DNA from: Adiantum capillus-veneris
Lineage: Eukaryota; Streptophyta; Polypodiopsida; Polypodiales; Pteridaceae
Direction of reading: 5' to 3'
Length of the DNA stretch: 64,000 bases
Assembly (NCBI GenBank): GCA_014529385.2
Contig: CM043971.1
Coordinates: forward strand, 82,441,340 to 82,505,339
A program made the translations under genes and the position numbers. This document shows positions 20,324 to 31,153 of this stretch, in pieces (position 1 is the first letter of the stretch; each line of letters opens with the position of its first letter). Under the pieces are notes generated by a model. That model had not been told where the DNA came from and did not search any database. It was given only the letters and a program-made list of their open reading frames with translations.

Positions 20324-21935
20324 TGTCATAATAACTAATATCTAATATCTAATTCTCCTAAATGATTTTCTCATGTTAAATTGATCATTTAATATGGGAA
20401 AGTACCCGGGTAGAAAAAACTAGATTATTGGTAAGGCTAGCAAACCGGTCACGGTAGGGATCCAAAGGAGGGAAAATAGGGATCCAAAGGGGGACCATCT
20501 ACAGAAGAGCAATGTGCAACCAATGGGCTTCAAAGACTTAAGGTTCAGCCCATTAAGACTTCCAAAATGCTAACGTTACAAAATTCAAAGGTTAAGTCCA
20601 ATGGTCATTGCTTAGGAAAATTGGATGCTTGGTAGTGTGCACAAAGTCTTCAAAGACTCCTAAAGAGGAGGGGGCGAGCCCTAAAGGTAGGGGAAGTGAG
20701 AGAGTGAAGTGAGAGAACACACACACACACACTCAAAGGCTTCCCTTTACACAAAGGACATAATGGACACATGTCAGGTTCCTAGCCCAGTAGCCCCCAA
20801 GATGCACTCAATTCCTAATGGATGGCCATAGAGGTGGACCAATGAGAATTAAGCTAGAGTATATATAGTTTAATTCATTTAAAAACACTTGATAAAAGAA
20901 ACAATAGAAATTAAGCTCTCTAGAAGACTATTGGACAGTCTCCCAAGGGATCCGACAAGCATTCAGCAGCCCAATGGCTTGCCTGATTCCTATTGGCCAG
21001 AAGACTAAGGGGTCCAATGAGAGTCTAATTGCATCATTTAATTACCTAAAGCTCTCACAAAAGGGGAATGGGGGACACATGCCACAAGGCTATCACTTAT
21101 GCCTCTCAATTATCATTGGCTAAGCTTTGCAGGGTCCAATGGGGTGCCAGCATGAGTAAAAATCATGAGGGGTCGACCAAGAGAGAGAGGGGGCTGATTT
21201 TGGCAAGGCATTATCACACACGCACTCATATAATCTCATGTGTGAAGCAACTAAGACTCTCTCTCCTTCTCAAGATTTAATGGAAAGCTCATCATCTACT
21301 CCAAGCTTATGAGAAGGGAGGCCTACACCAACAACTCTTGTCTTTGTGATGCAAATCCAACCAAGAGCCAAGCTTCAATCCATGCTCATCTCCTCGACCA
21401 TGCTAATTACTAAGCTATGCTAAGCTTTTATGAGTGATATGTGAGGAGATATACTTCTTTCTCATAAGAACGTTCCTTCTTCCTCTCAATCTACTCTCAT
21501 ACACCGCTAGCTCTCACCATCTTCGAAGGTGTGTAAAGTCTTGGGTCTGAGACTATGAGGGAATTGAGGTTGTGTTTTATAAGCGTGTGCATGGTGCTTG
21601 AAGCTTCCATATTCATTGCACCAGCAAGTTATTGAAGGAACACAAAGAATTGTATTGTAAAATGTCTCCCTTGATGGGGGAAACCTATAATACAAAGCCT
21701 TTTGGGGAAGGGGGGGCGGCTCCATGTAAATCCGGTCCTCAACTATTGTGAATAGCTTAATTCCTCTCTCTTTTGAAATATTGTTCATGCCTATCTAACT
21801 AGGTGTTATGCTTTTTGTTGCTCTCTCCATCTAAGCACTCTTGCTATGCTTATTAGGAATTTATTTTATTAAAATGCTCACTATGTTTATGATATTTTCC
21901 GCTACACACAAGTTATCAGGCCATTAAATGTTACA
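20324..21935 (+). mobile_element. Solo LTR of the E/F chromovirus family
   Basis: Starts TGTCATAATAACTAATATC and ends TGTTACA. It is homologous in inverse orientation to 6258-7864 and 9111-10853. It is flanked by a perfect 5-bp duplication, TTAAT (20319-20323 and 21936-21940), with no internal region, as expected from recombination between the two LTRs of a full element. Length is 1612 bp. Apparent ORFs inside it are not genes. Confidence 0.95.
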
Positions 21936-22142
21936 TTAATTATGTTGTCGTGCAATTTCCCAAACAAACTCTAGTCTAAAATTCTTTTGTTAGGTTCGAT
22001 CGCCGCTTCACAATCTTTCCATCTCTATATTTCGTTCAAAAGGCACTAGGAACTCTATTTTTAGATCTAATGTCCCCATTCAAATATGCACCTCTAGTTC
22101 CATGTTGAAGAAGCACAAATCCATTAGCTTCAAGTTGCTTAG

Positions 22143-22377
22143 TGTGCGCTCCTTGCCGCATTGTCGAACCAAGGGACTTGCCTAACACTGTGTGCGAGCC
22201 ACAGATGGCTCCAAGCACACAACTAGCTTGACTAGTAAGCTCAAAAGAGGGCAATGGTGTGTCACTCACCTCTCTATGCTCCTACCCTGGAGGATTCCTA
22301 GCCGCGAAGAAGAAGGAGACGTCGTTACGTCGCGCTCAACCGCTTCACCGCCGTTGTGCCGCCGCAATGCTCGATCG

Positions 22378-22445
<68 letters not shown>

Positions 22446-22783
22446 TACACACACACACAAGGAGGTGAAGAAGAAGAATATGGAGATGGAGATGGAGCAA
22501 GAGCACTCTTCTATTGCACAAATGAGAGAATGAGTGTATTTTAGGTTTAGTTGGCTTTTATATGAGCTCACCCCATTCACACTTGGGCGCCCATGCTTAG
22601 CCAACTAATCCCTTGAATGTCCTAGTTAGAGTGTGCCTCTCATCGGCGATCACTCTTATCCTTTTCCTATTGGACCGACAAGCCCGGTACCTGACTCTAC
22701 CAAATAAATAATACAATGTCCACCGTAGGTTACAACGTCCGTCTCGTAGGTGATAGGGTGTCCGTGAGCTGTGAGGGTTAACA
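22143..22783 (-). repeat. 3' LTR of gypsy A (641 bp)
   Basis: On the minus strand runs TGTTAACCCTCAC ... GAGCGCACA. Contains a (CT)n tract at 22379-22441, with a short (CA)n beside it, and a TATA-like site at 22553-22564. Confidence 0.95.
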
Positions 22784-22793
22784 TGCCCCCCTT
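22784..22793 (-). other. Polypurine tract of gypsy A
   Basis: The minus strand reads AAGGGGGGCA directly before the 3' LTR. Confidence 0.85.
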
Positions 22794-24155
22794 CCTGATG
22801 TAGATTCCGTCCTCGGAAGCTATTGAGTTGAAGCTCATTGGTCGAGGTGGAAGAGCATTTAAGATGAATGTCCTTGGCCTTCTTCAGTCACTGCAAAATC
22901 AAACAACATTGCACAGTAATTGCATTCTCATAAGCGATTAAAAAGCATATGCAATTTTAGGCAGACAATTGATTGGTAACAAAATTTTAAACAATTTGTT
23001 AGCAATAAGCATTAAATTGCAATGTAATCAAATGCATAAACAGATGTAAAGGTAAAAAATTAAACAAGTCTGGGGTCGCTAATTTAACGGTCGAAAGGCA
23101 CTAGAGATCGACTATTAATACCATGGGTAAGCTTCTTAATTTTCTCTGGTTAATTAAGTTGTTTAATCGCGAGAGCCAAGTATTTCATGTTCGAGGACTG
23201 ACTAGAGGCTATACCTAGAGGACCTTGTAGTTAAGCTACGATAAAAGGAATTTCTCATGAAATCATCGCCTGACTGATTACCTTTTCTTTGACCCCCCAA
23301 AGTCTTTTGACAGTGATTCAATTTGATGTGTGTGCTTATTTTGTATGCCTTGGGTTTTTTGCTTTTCAAGGAAAAGCGCCCACACTGGGAACCTCTAGGG
23401 CTCTAGTACCATAGGCAATACATGTGAGTGAAGTACCAAATCAAGCTGAGATTTCTCTTCCAGCTTAAGATTTTACATTGTGGCACTTTGAGTTTTTGTT
23501 TGTTCATTTTCAACATTTTAATTTTGTAACTTTGGGGGGTCATATAACACTGATACACCTCCCAAGGCTCATCACACTAGTTAACTCCCTTTATAATACT
23601 TAAGGTAAAGGTCAATAGGGTCAAGCCCACTAGAAAGCCCTAGTACATTTCACACAATGCTGCCTAAGTCGGATTAAGAACCTAAGTAACCATTGATTAT
23701 TAGGAAGGCATTCCCCATGGTATTAAGAGAAGATCTCTAACACCTAACTTGGTCAAACTAGCTTAGTCGGACTGCTTGATTTTTAAACCTAGACAAGTGA
23801 TTATGACAAAAAATTACATTGAATTAAATGTTTGATACTAAGCAAATGCGGTGAATATTAGGCTACCAATCACAATCAAAGCAGACAATCATAGATGCAA
23901 AAAAGATAAGGGGCAATGCTAATGGACAAGAAACACCTGTTTGTGTCGATGGTCGCGCTTGATTTGAAGAGTGAGTCGAGATAAAGATTTCATGAAGGTC
24001 CAAATCCTATCAATAGCAACACGCTCCTGTACACACTAGGAAACAAAAGGAATACCTCCAGGAGGCACATTAGTGGGAAAAGGTACCAACACTTATTGAA
24101 CACAACAAAAAACATAAGGAACCCGAACCTAATTATTTGCACTTCCCCTAGAGAG
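22794..24155 (-). other. Long 3' untranslated region of gypsy A
   Basis: About 1.36 kb without a credible ORF on either strand, between the last accessory ORF and the polypurine tract. Confidence 0.65.
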
Positions 24156-24614
24156 TCAAGGGAATAGGATATTATAGAGGTTGGGGGGAAACCCTAAGGC
24201 TAAACCCCTATCCTCGTCGTCGAGATAAACAAAGTCATCATCCATGAGACCATATGTGCCATCCGTGTAGTCCTGTAAATTTTCTTCTTCATCATAGGTG
24301 CCCATGTTTACTAAGAAGGTCACTAGACGCCTATAGTCATCTTGGTCAAAAGGGTAGGCTTGTGCAATGGGAGAAACGCTCTCTACTAAGTATGGATCAG
24401 ACGTGGTCAAGAGACGTATCAGCCATTCTAACTCCTCAAAATTCCTCTCACATGCTAGCGTACCTATCAAATCCCATTCACATGCAAGCACTGGAAAGAC
24501 CATGTGAAATATTTGTGAAAAGTAACGAGGGTACCTCTCACCCAAGGCAGGAGTGGATGACTCTAGCGAACTAGCCATATCTGTACACGCAAATAAATGA
24601 TGGTTAGAGTGCAA
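24156..24614 (-). CDS. Accessory ORF of gypsy A, unknown function
   Basis: A 152-residue frame, 24614 to 24156. I do not recognise a domain. The N-terminal half is hydrophobic and aromatic ('YFSQIFHMVFPVLACEWDLI', 'LEWLIRLLTTSD'). The C-terminal half is strongly acidic ('YDEEENLQDY', 'MDDDFVYLDDED'). There is no clear signal peptide or membrane span. It lies in the same position as env-like or accessory ORFs of Athila-type elements, after pol and before the 3' LTR. It could be a real accessory gene or the remnant of one; the in-frame length in otherwise decayed DNA is mild support. Confidence 0.45.
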   Translation of the reverse strand: MHSNHHLFACTDMASSLESSTPALGERYPRYFSQIFHMVFPVLACEWDLIGTLACERNFEELEWLIRLLTTSDPYLVESVSPIAQAYPFDQDDYRRLVTFLVNMGTYDEEENLQDYTDGTYGLMDDDFVYLDDEDRGLALGFPPNLYNILFP

Positions 24615-24957
24615 ATATTACAAGGGTCTTGTTCTTGTGCATAATTTGTTTTTATGATTTTGTGTTATGGCTCTTGCTCTTTTACTTTTTTATCTTGTTT
24701 TTGTGAGTATAAGGCTTTATATATACATTCCCGAAGATTGGAGATTAAGAGGTCAGGGAGAAAGGTTGAGAGGGAAGTAAGTGAATAATGGATATCCACA
24801 AACACTACCCCCTTCCTTGGGTAGATCATACCGTTTGAAATGATGTCGTCACCCTTTGAAACCAGTTGTTCCAAGTTGTTATAGGTGAAGATTTTTGCCA
24901 GTAGTTTTCTATTACCTTAGGTGCCTCGTCGAGTTGCAAGGGTGATAAGGTACTCTC

Positions 24958-25287
24958 TCAGGATTGAACTTGAAGTGGTTCATCAGATGATTCTTGAACA
25001 CTGGAAGGTGTGGACTCCTTTGTAGCTTCATGGAGGTCCAGTATTGTAGGTGGAGGCTGTGTAGAAGCTTTTACCTCTATGGATGTATTACATGAGGAGC
25101 TAGAAGCTTCATGGAACTCCCCCCTTCTTGAGCTAGGTGGAATAAATTGGTTTTGCCTTGGAGCCCAAACTAGCTCTGGACTAGGTGTGTAGCATTCTGT
25201 GATCTTTCCCTTCCCACGGTCTTCCATTGGCTTTAGCGTTACACTGTTTGACTCATATGGGTTTGTTGTCGATAGGGAAGGACACAT
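24958..25287 (-). pseudogene. C-terminal extension of the gypsy A polyprotein (shifted frame)
   Basis: A 109-residue proline/serine-rich, probably disordered segment ('YTPSPELVWAPRQNQFIPPS', 'SSVQESSDEPLQ'). It follows the 25295-25606 segment after a one-base frame change and probably belonged to the same polyprotein. The stretch 24615-24957 before the next ORF holds a short 69-codon frame of doubtful meaning. Confidence 0.45.
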
Positions 25288-25294
25288 TTTACGT

Positions 25295-25606
25295 TTAGGA
25301 GCCTTGGGCTTCTAATAGTCGTTTTGGAATCCATCGTGATTTGGTCTTGGCTCTCCTAGAGCGCGCTCTTGGTTTTCCAGGGGATTTTTTTCTTGGAATG
25401 GATGGGAGGGTTGAGGTAGTTGGAAGTAAGGCCTTGGGGACCCATTGATATGTACTCTTAGGTCGTGCAGGTTGAGTACTTGCAATATTACTGCTTGCTG
25501 CAACTACAAGTGTTGAAGTGCTAGGTTCATGGGTAGCCGACAAAGACGAGTTAACCACCTTGGCTTGTGAATGTTGGCTATCCTTCAACTTTGCTAGAGT
25601 TTGCAA
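25295..25606 (-). pseudogene. Basic linker region after the second protease domain of gypsy A
   Basis: A 103-residue frame continuing in phase from the 25622-26053 segment past a single TAA. It is serine/threonine-rich, then strongly basic ('KKSPGKPRARSRRAKTKSR'). No known domain. The basic stretch could bind nucleic acid or act as a nuclear signal, which is speculative. Confidence 0.5.
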
Positions 25607-25621
25607 CGTAGGTGACTTTGC

Positions 25622-26053
25622 TTAAATGATAGGGGTAAGAGTCGGTGGTCGCGTCGTGACACTACCAGTATCCCAATCAATAGTGCATTTGGTTGCCAAC
25701 ATCCACGTGCGTCCCAGGTTTACGTTGCCTTCCATAGCTCCCGCGGGCATGACTAGAAACCTCTGCAATATGCTTCCATTGTAATAGACAACAGGGGTCT
25801 GAAGGACTCCAATAATAGCAGTTTTCTTTTTATTAATGCCCTTGACTTGCATCGTACTCAGGGATAGGGTCGGTTTCCCTAATTGACACCAAACTCCATA
25901 GGACAACAAATTGTGTTTAGCTCCCGTATCTAATAAGGCATTGTATGGTACATTCCCATAGGGGCTATTTAGCTCAATTGGGTATCGTAGGGGTGGCTCA
26001 GATTCTAATGAGTCGTCATCTATGTCCTCGAAAAATGCTTGCGTGATTCCCAA
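25622..26053 (-). pseudogene. Second retropepsin-like aspartic protease domain, fused after integrase (gypsy A)
   Basis: A 143-residue segment with a clear retropepsin signature. 'YNALLDTGAKHNLLS' supplies the catalytic D42-T43-G44-A45. Then come a W and 'LGKPTL', a flap-like glycine ('VKGINKKK', 'IIGVLQTPV'), a strand 'QRFLVMPAGA', and the terminal 'NLGRTWM' (residues 112-118), which matches the ILGRxWM/ILGRPFM motif closing retropepsins. It is in the same frame as integrase; only two stop codons (TAA at 26120, TGA slightly downstream) lie between them, with a helical Q/R-rich linker. The element already has a protease in the usual place (28679-30394). A duplicated protease after integrase is unusual. 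It might process the accessory region, or be a captured dUTPase- or env-position domain substitute. Confidence 0.8.
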
Positions 26054-26119
26054 ATTAGCCTCTCGTTGGCGTCTAAGACGTTGTTGTCGTTCTCAAGCCT
26101 CAACTCTTGCTTGGATTTT

Positions 26120-28585
26120 TTAAAGCTCTGCTTGTTCCTTGGCAGCCTTCTTTTGATGGATGGCTTGCAACTCTTCCTGGCTTAGAGGATCATAATATCT
26201 TTTGAATTTACTCCCATTAAGGAATCCAATGGTTTCAACTCCATCTAGAGTCTCCACACGAATGGTACCTTGCGGGGTAATTTCACACACTCGATATGGT
26301 CCCTTACCAGCGTATTTCAATTTCTTCTTTTCATTACGTACCCCGTACATAAGAACCTTATCACCAACCTTGATGTCTTTATCCTTTAAATGGCTACCAA
26401 ACCACTTCTTTCTCCTATCCTTCTCCACTAGAGCATTTCGCACAGCTAATTGCCTCTCTTCATCTAGCCTTTCCAGGATATATAATTGCTCAACTAAGGG
26501 GTTACCATCCCAACCTTCTTGAAAAGCTACTCGAAGACTAGGAATGACAAACTCCCATGGAATAACTGCTTCTTGGCCATACACCATCTTAAACGGTGTG
26601 CAATTAATAGCAACTTTATACGCAGTACGATAAGCCCATAAAGCTGATGTAAGCTTTAGGTCCCAATCAGTGCGATGAGCCTCAACTGTCTTTGTCAAAA
26701 TGGAGATGAGAGTTTTGTTGGTACTCTCAGCTTGGCCATTTGCTTGGGGATAATAGGGTGTAGACTTGTGGTGAGATATCGTGAAGTTTGATGTGAGTTC
26801 TTTAATTACTTCATCTATAAAATGAGTTCCATTGTCACTCACAAGTTCAAAGGGGCATCCAAAACGTGTGATAATGTTCTCAAAGAGAAACTTAGCTGTT
26901 GTTTTTGCATCCGCCTTTCGTGTTGCTTTTGCTTCAGCCCATTTGGTTACATAGTCGGTAGCCACAATGATATATCGTGATTGCGTGTTACGTGCAGCCG
27001 GACTAATCGGTCCTACAAAGTCTAAGCCCCACTTTTCTAATGGTTGGGTTACCTTGATGGGATGTAGAGGCATCCTATCCCCTCTTTGTGGCTTCTTGAG
27101 GCGTTGGCATTCATCACATCCCTTTGCAAAAAGTGATGCATCCTTAAACAGAGTGGGCCACCAATAGCCTGACTGTAAGATCTTTCGGGCAGTCAACTTT
27201 CCTGAAATGTGACCACCAGCTACGCCCATGTGTGCCTCTTGTAGAATATATAAATAGTCATCCTCGCGGGCACAGCGTCTAAGAACATCATCTTTTCCTC
27301 TCTTATAGAGAGTTCCAGCCAGTAAGCAATAGGGTTCGCATTCCTTGATTAATTTTTGAGCTATATCTTTTCGCAGCTCTTTGGGTGGAAAACCATTAAC
27401 TAAGAAGTTAACAATCTTTTCACTCCATTCAGGCATTGTCTCAACAATGAACAAAGGAGTATCAGGCAATTCATTATCAACCCCCGTAGGAGCTTCGCCA
27501 TTAGGGATACGAGATAAATGATCCGCCATGACATGTTTCCTCCTAAGCCTCACAACAACGGTGAAGTCAAACTCAAGAAGAATTAACAACCATCGTGTAA
27601 TTCGACCTGTGGAACACGGCTTGTTTACCAAATATAGCAATGCTTGATGATCAACATAAAACACAAACTTGGTAGCAAGAAGGTAATAACGAAATTTCTT
27701 TTCTGCGTAAATCATAGCTAGACCTTCGCGCTCTGTAGTAGTGTAGTTCATCTCGGCATCATTTAATTGGCGACTTGCAAAGCTAATAGGGTAGTCCAAT
27801 TTATGTTCTCCTGGTTGAGTTAGAACACACCCAATAGCAAAATTTGATGCATCAATATGCACATGAAAAGGTACATTCCAATCAGGTGTTCGCAGGATTG
27901 GAGCACTTGTTAGGGCCTTCTTTAATAACTCATAATATTGATGACATTCTTCCGTCCAGTGAAGCTCGATAAGAAGCTTGTACAATGGACGCGCTATCTC
28001 GGCAAAGTTTAAAATAAACCTTCGATAATAACGAACATGGCCCATAAATCTTTGAACTCCTTTATAGTTAGTAGGTGGTGGCAAATCGGCAATGGCTTTA
28101 ATCTTACTCTCATCTGTGGATATCCCGTTCTTGGACACTATATGCCCTAGAATGACTCCATGCTTAACCCAAAATTGGCATTTGAAAGGGTTCAATGAGA
28201 TGCGATAAAATCTGCACCTTTCAAATATTTTTAGTAGATATAACAAATGCTTCTCCCAAGAAGAATAAACACAAAGGTCGTCTAGGAAAGCTTCACAAAA
28301 CTCCCTTAGAAATTCTTTAAACGCAGTGTTTGTTAATCGTTGGAATGTAGCAGGGACAGAAGGTGGAACGCCCTTCATGTCATGATATGTCCAAGAAAAG
28401 ATATCCTTGTATTCCTTGAGGAGCTCCTTAAGTACAGCCTCTTCAGTTTCGGTAAGGTCTTGAGCAATAAAGACTAGTTTAGACTCCTCACCTGGTTCTG
28501 CTAATTCTATCTCTTTAACTACCACTGGACCATCATAGACTACACTGCTTCCATTGGTAGGTATTCGTTGGGCTTTGGCATACAC
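26120..28585 (-). CDS. Reverse transcriptase (N-terminally deleted)-RNase H-integrase of gypsy A
   Basis: An 821-residue frame. The pre-RT region ('LKELLKEYKDIFSWTYHDMKG', residues 53-72) is followed directly by 'PATFQRLTNTAFKEFL' and the catalytic F-L-D-D (100-103). The ~110-130 residues that normally lie between these blocks, including the first catalytic Asp, are missing without loss of frame. RNase H follows ('HVHIDASNFAIGCVL', 'TTTEREGLAMIYA', 'VDHQALLYL', 'MADHLSRI'), then an integrase with its HHCC finger ('GVAGGHISGK', 'CDECQRLKK') and core ('KWGLDFVGP', 'LVSDNGTHF', 'YYPQANGQAEST'). Polymerase activity is therefore very unlikely, whereas RNase H and integrase look intact. The deletion point is about 28350-28372. 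Confidence 0.92.
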   Translation of the reverse strand: MYAKAQRIPTNGSSVVYDGPVVVKEIELAEPGEESKLVFIAQDLTETEEAVLKELLKEYKDIFSWTYHDMKGVPPSVPATFQRLTNTAFKEFLREFCEAFLDDLCVYSSWEKHLLYLLKIFERCRFYRISLNPFKCQFWVKHGVILGHIVSKNGISTDESKIKAIADLPPPTNYKGVQRFMGHVRYYRRFILNFAEIARPLYKLLIELHWTEECHQYYELLKKALTSAPILRTPDWNVPFHVHIDASNFAIGCVLTQPGEHKLDYPISFASRQLNDAEMNYTTTEREGLAMIYAEKKFRYYLLATKFVFYVDHQALLYLVNKPCSTGRITRWLLILLEFDFTVVVRLRRKHVMADHLSRIPNGEAPTGVDNELPDTPLFIVETMPEWSEKIVNFLVNGFPPKELRKDIAQKLIKECEPYCLLAGTLYKRGKDDVLRRCAREDDYLYILQEAHMGVAGGHISGKLTARKILQSGYWWPTLFKDASLFAKGCDECQRLKKPQRGDRMPLHPIKVTQPLEKWGLDFVGPISPAARNTQSRYIIVATDYVTKWAEAKATRKADAKTTAKFLFENIITRFGCPFELVSDNGTHFIDEVIKELTSNFTISHHKSTPYYPQANGQAESTNKTLISILTKTVEAHRTDWDLKLTSALWAYRTAYKVAINCTPFKMVYGQEAVIPWEFVIPSLRVAFQEGWDGNPLVEQLYILERLDEERQLAVRNALVEKDRRKKWFGSHLKDKDIKVGDKVLMYGVRNEKKKLKYAGKGPYRVCEITPQGTIRVETLDGVETIGFLNGSKFKRYYDPLSQEELQAIHQKKAAKEQAEL

Positions 28586-28678
28586 AACCTTTCGCTCCCT
28601 CGTGGTATAAGATTTAAAATGTTCAGGAGCCGTATGTAAGTCAGCAGGCTCTTGTCCTGACGGAGACCTTTCTTTTAG

Positions 28679-30394
28679 TTATGCCTCCTTTTGTTGTTGT
28701 GCTAACTCTCGATTTTGACGTCTTCTTATAGTTCGACTCAATTTCGGCTCTGTAACCTCCGATTGAGCGAGGTCAATGGGTCGCGGGTTGCACCACATGA
28801 CACTCTGGAGATGTTCACCCCAATTGTCTACTAGCTTTCGATGAGCATTACATGCCCCTAGATAGCTAAGCCATTCTGCATTAGATCTTTCCTTGTTTAT
28901 CCTAGCTCTCACATTTGCTCGATATCGTCGTCTCTTATATGACCTTTGTTTCTTGTTAAGGTTTTGATTTTGGTAAATGTTTGAACTCGACTCGCGTGAT
29001 AGGTCTTCGCTTGTATCTTCTTCACTCTCATATAAATTACCATAGATGGTCGTACTAGGCCTTGAGTGTTCAGTTTCTATACTTGGTTCACTCGATGTTT
29101 CCTCAGGTTCTGAATCCATTTCTCCCTGAGATTCCGTTTCTGATGTGTATTGGCATGAAGCCTTTGAGGAATCATCGGTTTCACTCTCAGGTAGGTGTGC
29201 CTCTTTCTTATCATCGGATGTTACATGCGCTACACCTAACATGTTTACTGGTGCAATGTGTGGTATCTCTTCCCCATCTGGTGTTACCCAGGTTGTTCCT
29301 CTAGCTCCCCATGTATCTATAGTTGTCGCTAGGTGTACCCAATCGACATTGTCTGACTCAGCCATTCCGGGTAGGATATCCATATAAGGAGAGTTCTCCC
29401 CAATATCCGTGTCTTCGTTACACGTGTAACAATACTGTAACGGAGCTGAGTGAATTGTTGTGTCTGATCGATTATCAATTATGAATTTATTTCCTAGAGG
29501 ATGCGTTCGACCACTTAAAAGATGATCTCGAATGACAGAGTCTTGGAACTGTAAGTAGACGTGGTTTTTGGACCAGTCATGCACCATTTTTTCTTCCCTC
29601 ATGAATGGACGCCCTAAGATCATCTCAAATGACATAGGATGCTTGGAAAAATCCATAACAATGAAAGTCTGCCTTACCTTGTGTCCCAAGACCTTGATCC
29701 TGAGATCCTTTAGCATTCCAATAGGCGTAACAATAGATCCATTAGCCATTTTTACCACTACGCTTGTGGCTTCAAGGTGAGGTCTCCCCATAGACTCCCA
29801 ACAACTCTTTGTCACCATGCTGACTCCCGCACCACCGTCAAGGACCCCCTTTACAGTTAATCCTTTAGTAGTGATTGGTAGAGTAGCATTAGATTCATCA
29901 CCTTCAAAGTATAGCCCCAACTTGTTAACGGGTATTTCAATTACAGATTCATATCCCGCTAGGTCAGATGGTGGTGCTAAATGTTCCTCATCATTCATTA
30001 CCGAGTCAGGTTTGTTCATATGTGCAAACTGTGGTAATCCGGCCTGTAATTCTCCATTGAGGAAGACTCGAAGAGCTAAGACTAGCTCGGGGTCTTTATA
30101 TAGTTTGGACATGATGGTGGTTCTAACTTCTGAAGACATGAAATCCATCAATTTGGCAACATTTAATGGCATCTTGTGGGACGTAGGACCCTGACAAGAG
30201 AATGGTGAAGATGGAATCTCCACTTCCTCAAGGAGGTCGGGCATTCCCTCACCAAACATTCTCTCTAGTAGGAAAGGTGTGTACCCACTTTCAGATGTCC
30301 TACCCTCACTCTCTTCCCGAATGATATTGGGTATAGCTAACGGCCTGTAGTTCTTGTGAGGTTGAACTTGTGTGGGAAACACTGTGTCCGACAT
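28679..30394 (-). CDS. Protease 1 region of the gypsy A polyprotein
   Basis: A 571-residue frame. The retropepsin core lies at ~150-265: 'KGVLDGGAGVSMV' gives D186-G-G, the variant also seen in element B ('LVDGGLGVNIL'), and 'FEMILGRPFM' (256-265) closes the fold. After it come ~300 residues of acidic/serine-rich sequence ending in a basic tail ('KRRRYRANVRARINKER', 'RTIRRRQNRE'). A single TAA (28679) separates it from the RT frame, and one TAA separates it from the gag side. All are in the same reading phase, so this is part of one long polyprotein. The D-G-G motif departs from canonical D-[ST]-G; the second protease downstream has D-T-G. Confidence 0.85.
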   Translation of the reverse strand: MSDTVFPTQVQPHKNYRPLAIPNIIREESEGRTSESGYTPFLLERMFGEGMPDLLEEVEIPSSPFSCQGPTSHKMPLNVAKLMDFMSSEVRTTIMSKLYKDPELVLALRVFLNGELQAGLPQFAHMNKPDSVMNDEEHLAPPSDLAGYESVIEIPVNKLGLYFEGDESNATLPITTKGLTVKGVLDGGAGVSMVTKSCWESMGRPHLEATSVVVKMANGSIVTPIGMLKDLRIKVLGHKVRQTFIVMDFSKHPMSFEMILGRPFMREEKMVHDWSKNHVYLQFQDSVIRDHLLSGRTHPLGNKFIIDNRSDTTIHSAPLQYCYTCNEDTDIGENSPYMDILPGMAESDNVDWVHLATTIDTWGARGTTWVTPDGEEIPHIAPVNMLGVAHVTSDDKKEAHLPESETDDSSKASCQYTSETESQGEMDSEPEETSSEPSIETEHSRPSTTIYGNLYESEEDTSEDLSRESSSNIYQNQNLNKKQRSYKRRRYRANVRARINKERSNAEWLSYLGACNAHRKLVDNWGEHLQSVMWCNPRPIDLAQSEVTEPKLSRTIRRRQNRELAQQQKEA

Positions 30395-30595
30395 CTGGAT
30401 ATGTTTGGGTTCAGGTTATAATGTTCGTTGAGTTTCTTCCACCAAACCCCTCAGTTGTTGGACTCGTTCAATTTCCACTGTTGGGTTTGGATAGGTTCCA
30501 ATCTTTCTCTTGCAATCCTCATCTTTTGTCTCTCGTGGCTTATCTTGGGGGTTCGCAACTGGGTGGTTTAACTTTGAATACTCTTTTGGTGTTCG

Positions 30596-31130
30596 TCATA
30601 ATTCCCTCTCATGATCCTCCTCACTGGCTTTTTCCTTTGTAGTAACAGTTTTGGTCTCCGTGGTCTCTATCGAATCTGAGTCATCCTCAGGGTCATTCAT
30701 ATACACGGGATCCTCTCCTGTCCCTATGTTAGTCTTTGAACTAGGTTTTGAGCTAGAAGCATTAAGGGATTTCTTTCTTCGTGTTTTCTTCTTTCTCGCT
30801 CGGCCAATGGATGCAGCATCTCTCTCTTCGAGGATGTAATTTTGCTTTTGGAGCATCGACCGTGTGAGTGCATTCACCGGTGCTATGTTTATAGTTGGTG
30901 GTGTCCCATCAACAATCTCTATTAAGTTCAATGGTGTGATTTTCGGCACGTTTGGATTGTTAGGACACTGTGCGATCAAATGATCTATGCCACAACTATT
31001 ACAAATGAGTATTGGCATTGCCAATGCACTCCCTTGACTTGTTTGCATTAGTGCAGCATTCTTTTTCATTCTAATGGGGCACTCAGCTACTCGATGTGGT
31101 CCACCACATTCGTAACACTGAAGAGGTGGT
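30596..31130 (-). pseudogene. Gag C-terminal zinc-knuckle region of gypsy A, part 2
   Basis: Continues the gag frame. It contains two knuckles, 'CYECGGPHRVAEC' (~31090-31130) and 'CNSCGIDHLIAQC' (~30970-31010), both of the short CX2CX3HX4C form. A linker ending in a basic patch ('RARKKKTRRKKS') and an acidic tail follow. Ended by TGA at 30596, a plausible mutated CGA codon. The frame stays open in phase beyond it to another TAA near 30420, then into protease 1. Confidence 0.75.
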
Positions 31131-31153
31131 CTCCTGGCAAAACTATTAATGTT

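Noticed and set aside
22266-22604. Open frames on both strands across the gypsy A LTR microsatellite (also 39012-39356)
   Set aside because: They consist of translated CT/GA repeats and LTR sequence, not genes.
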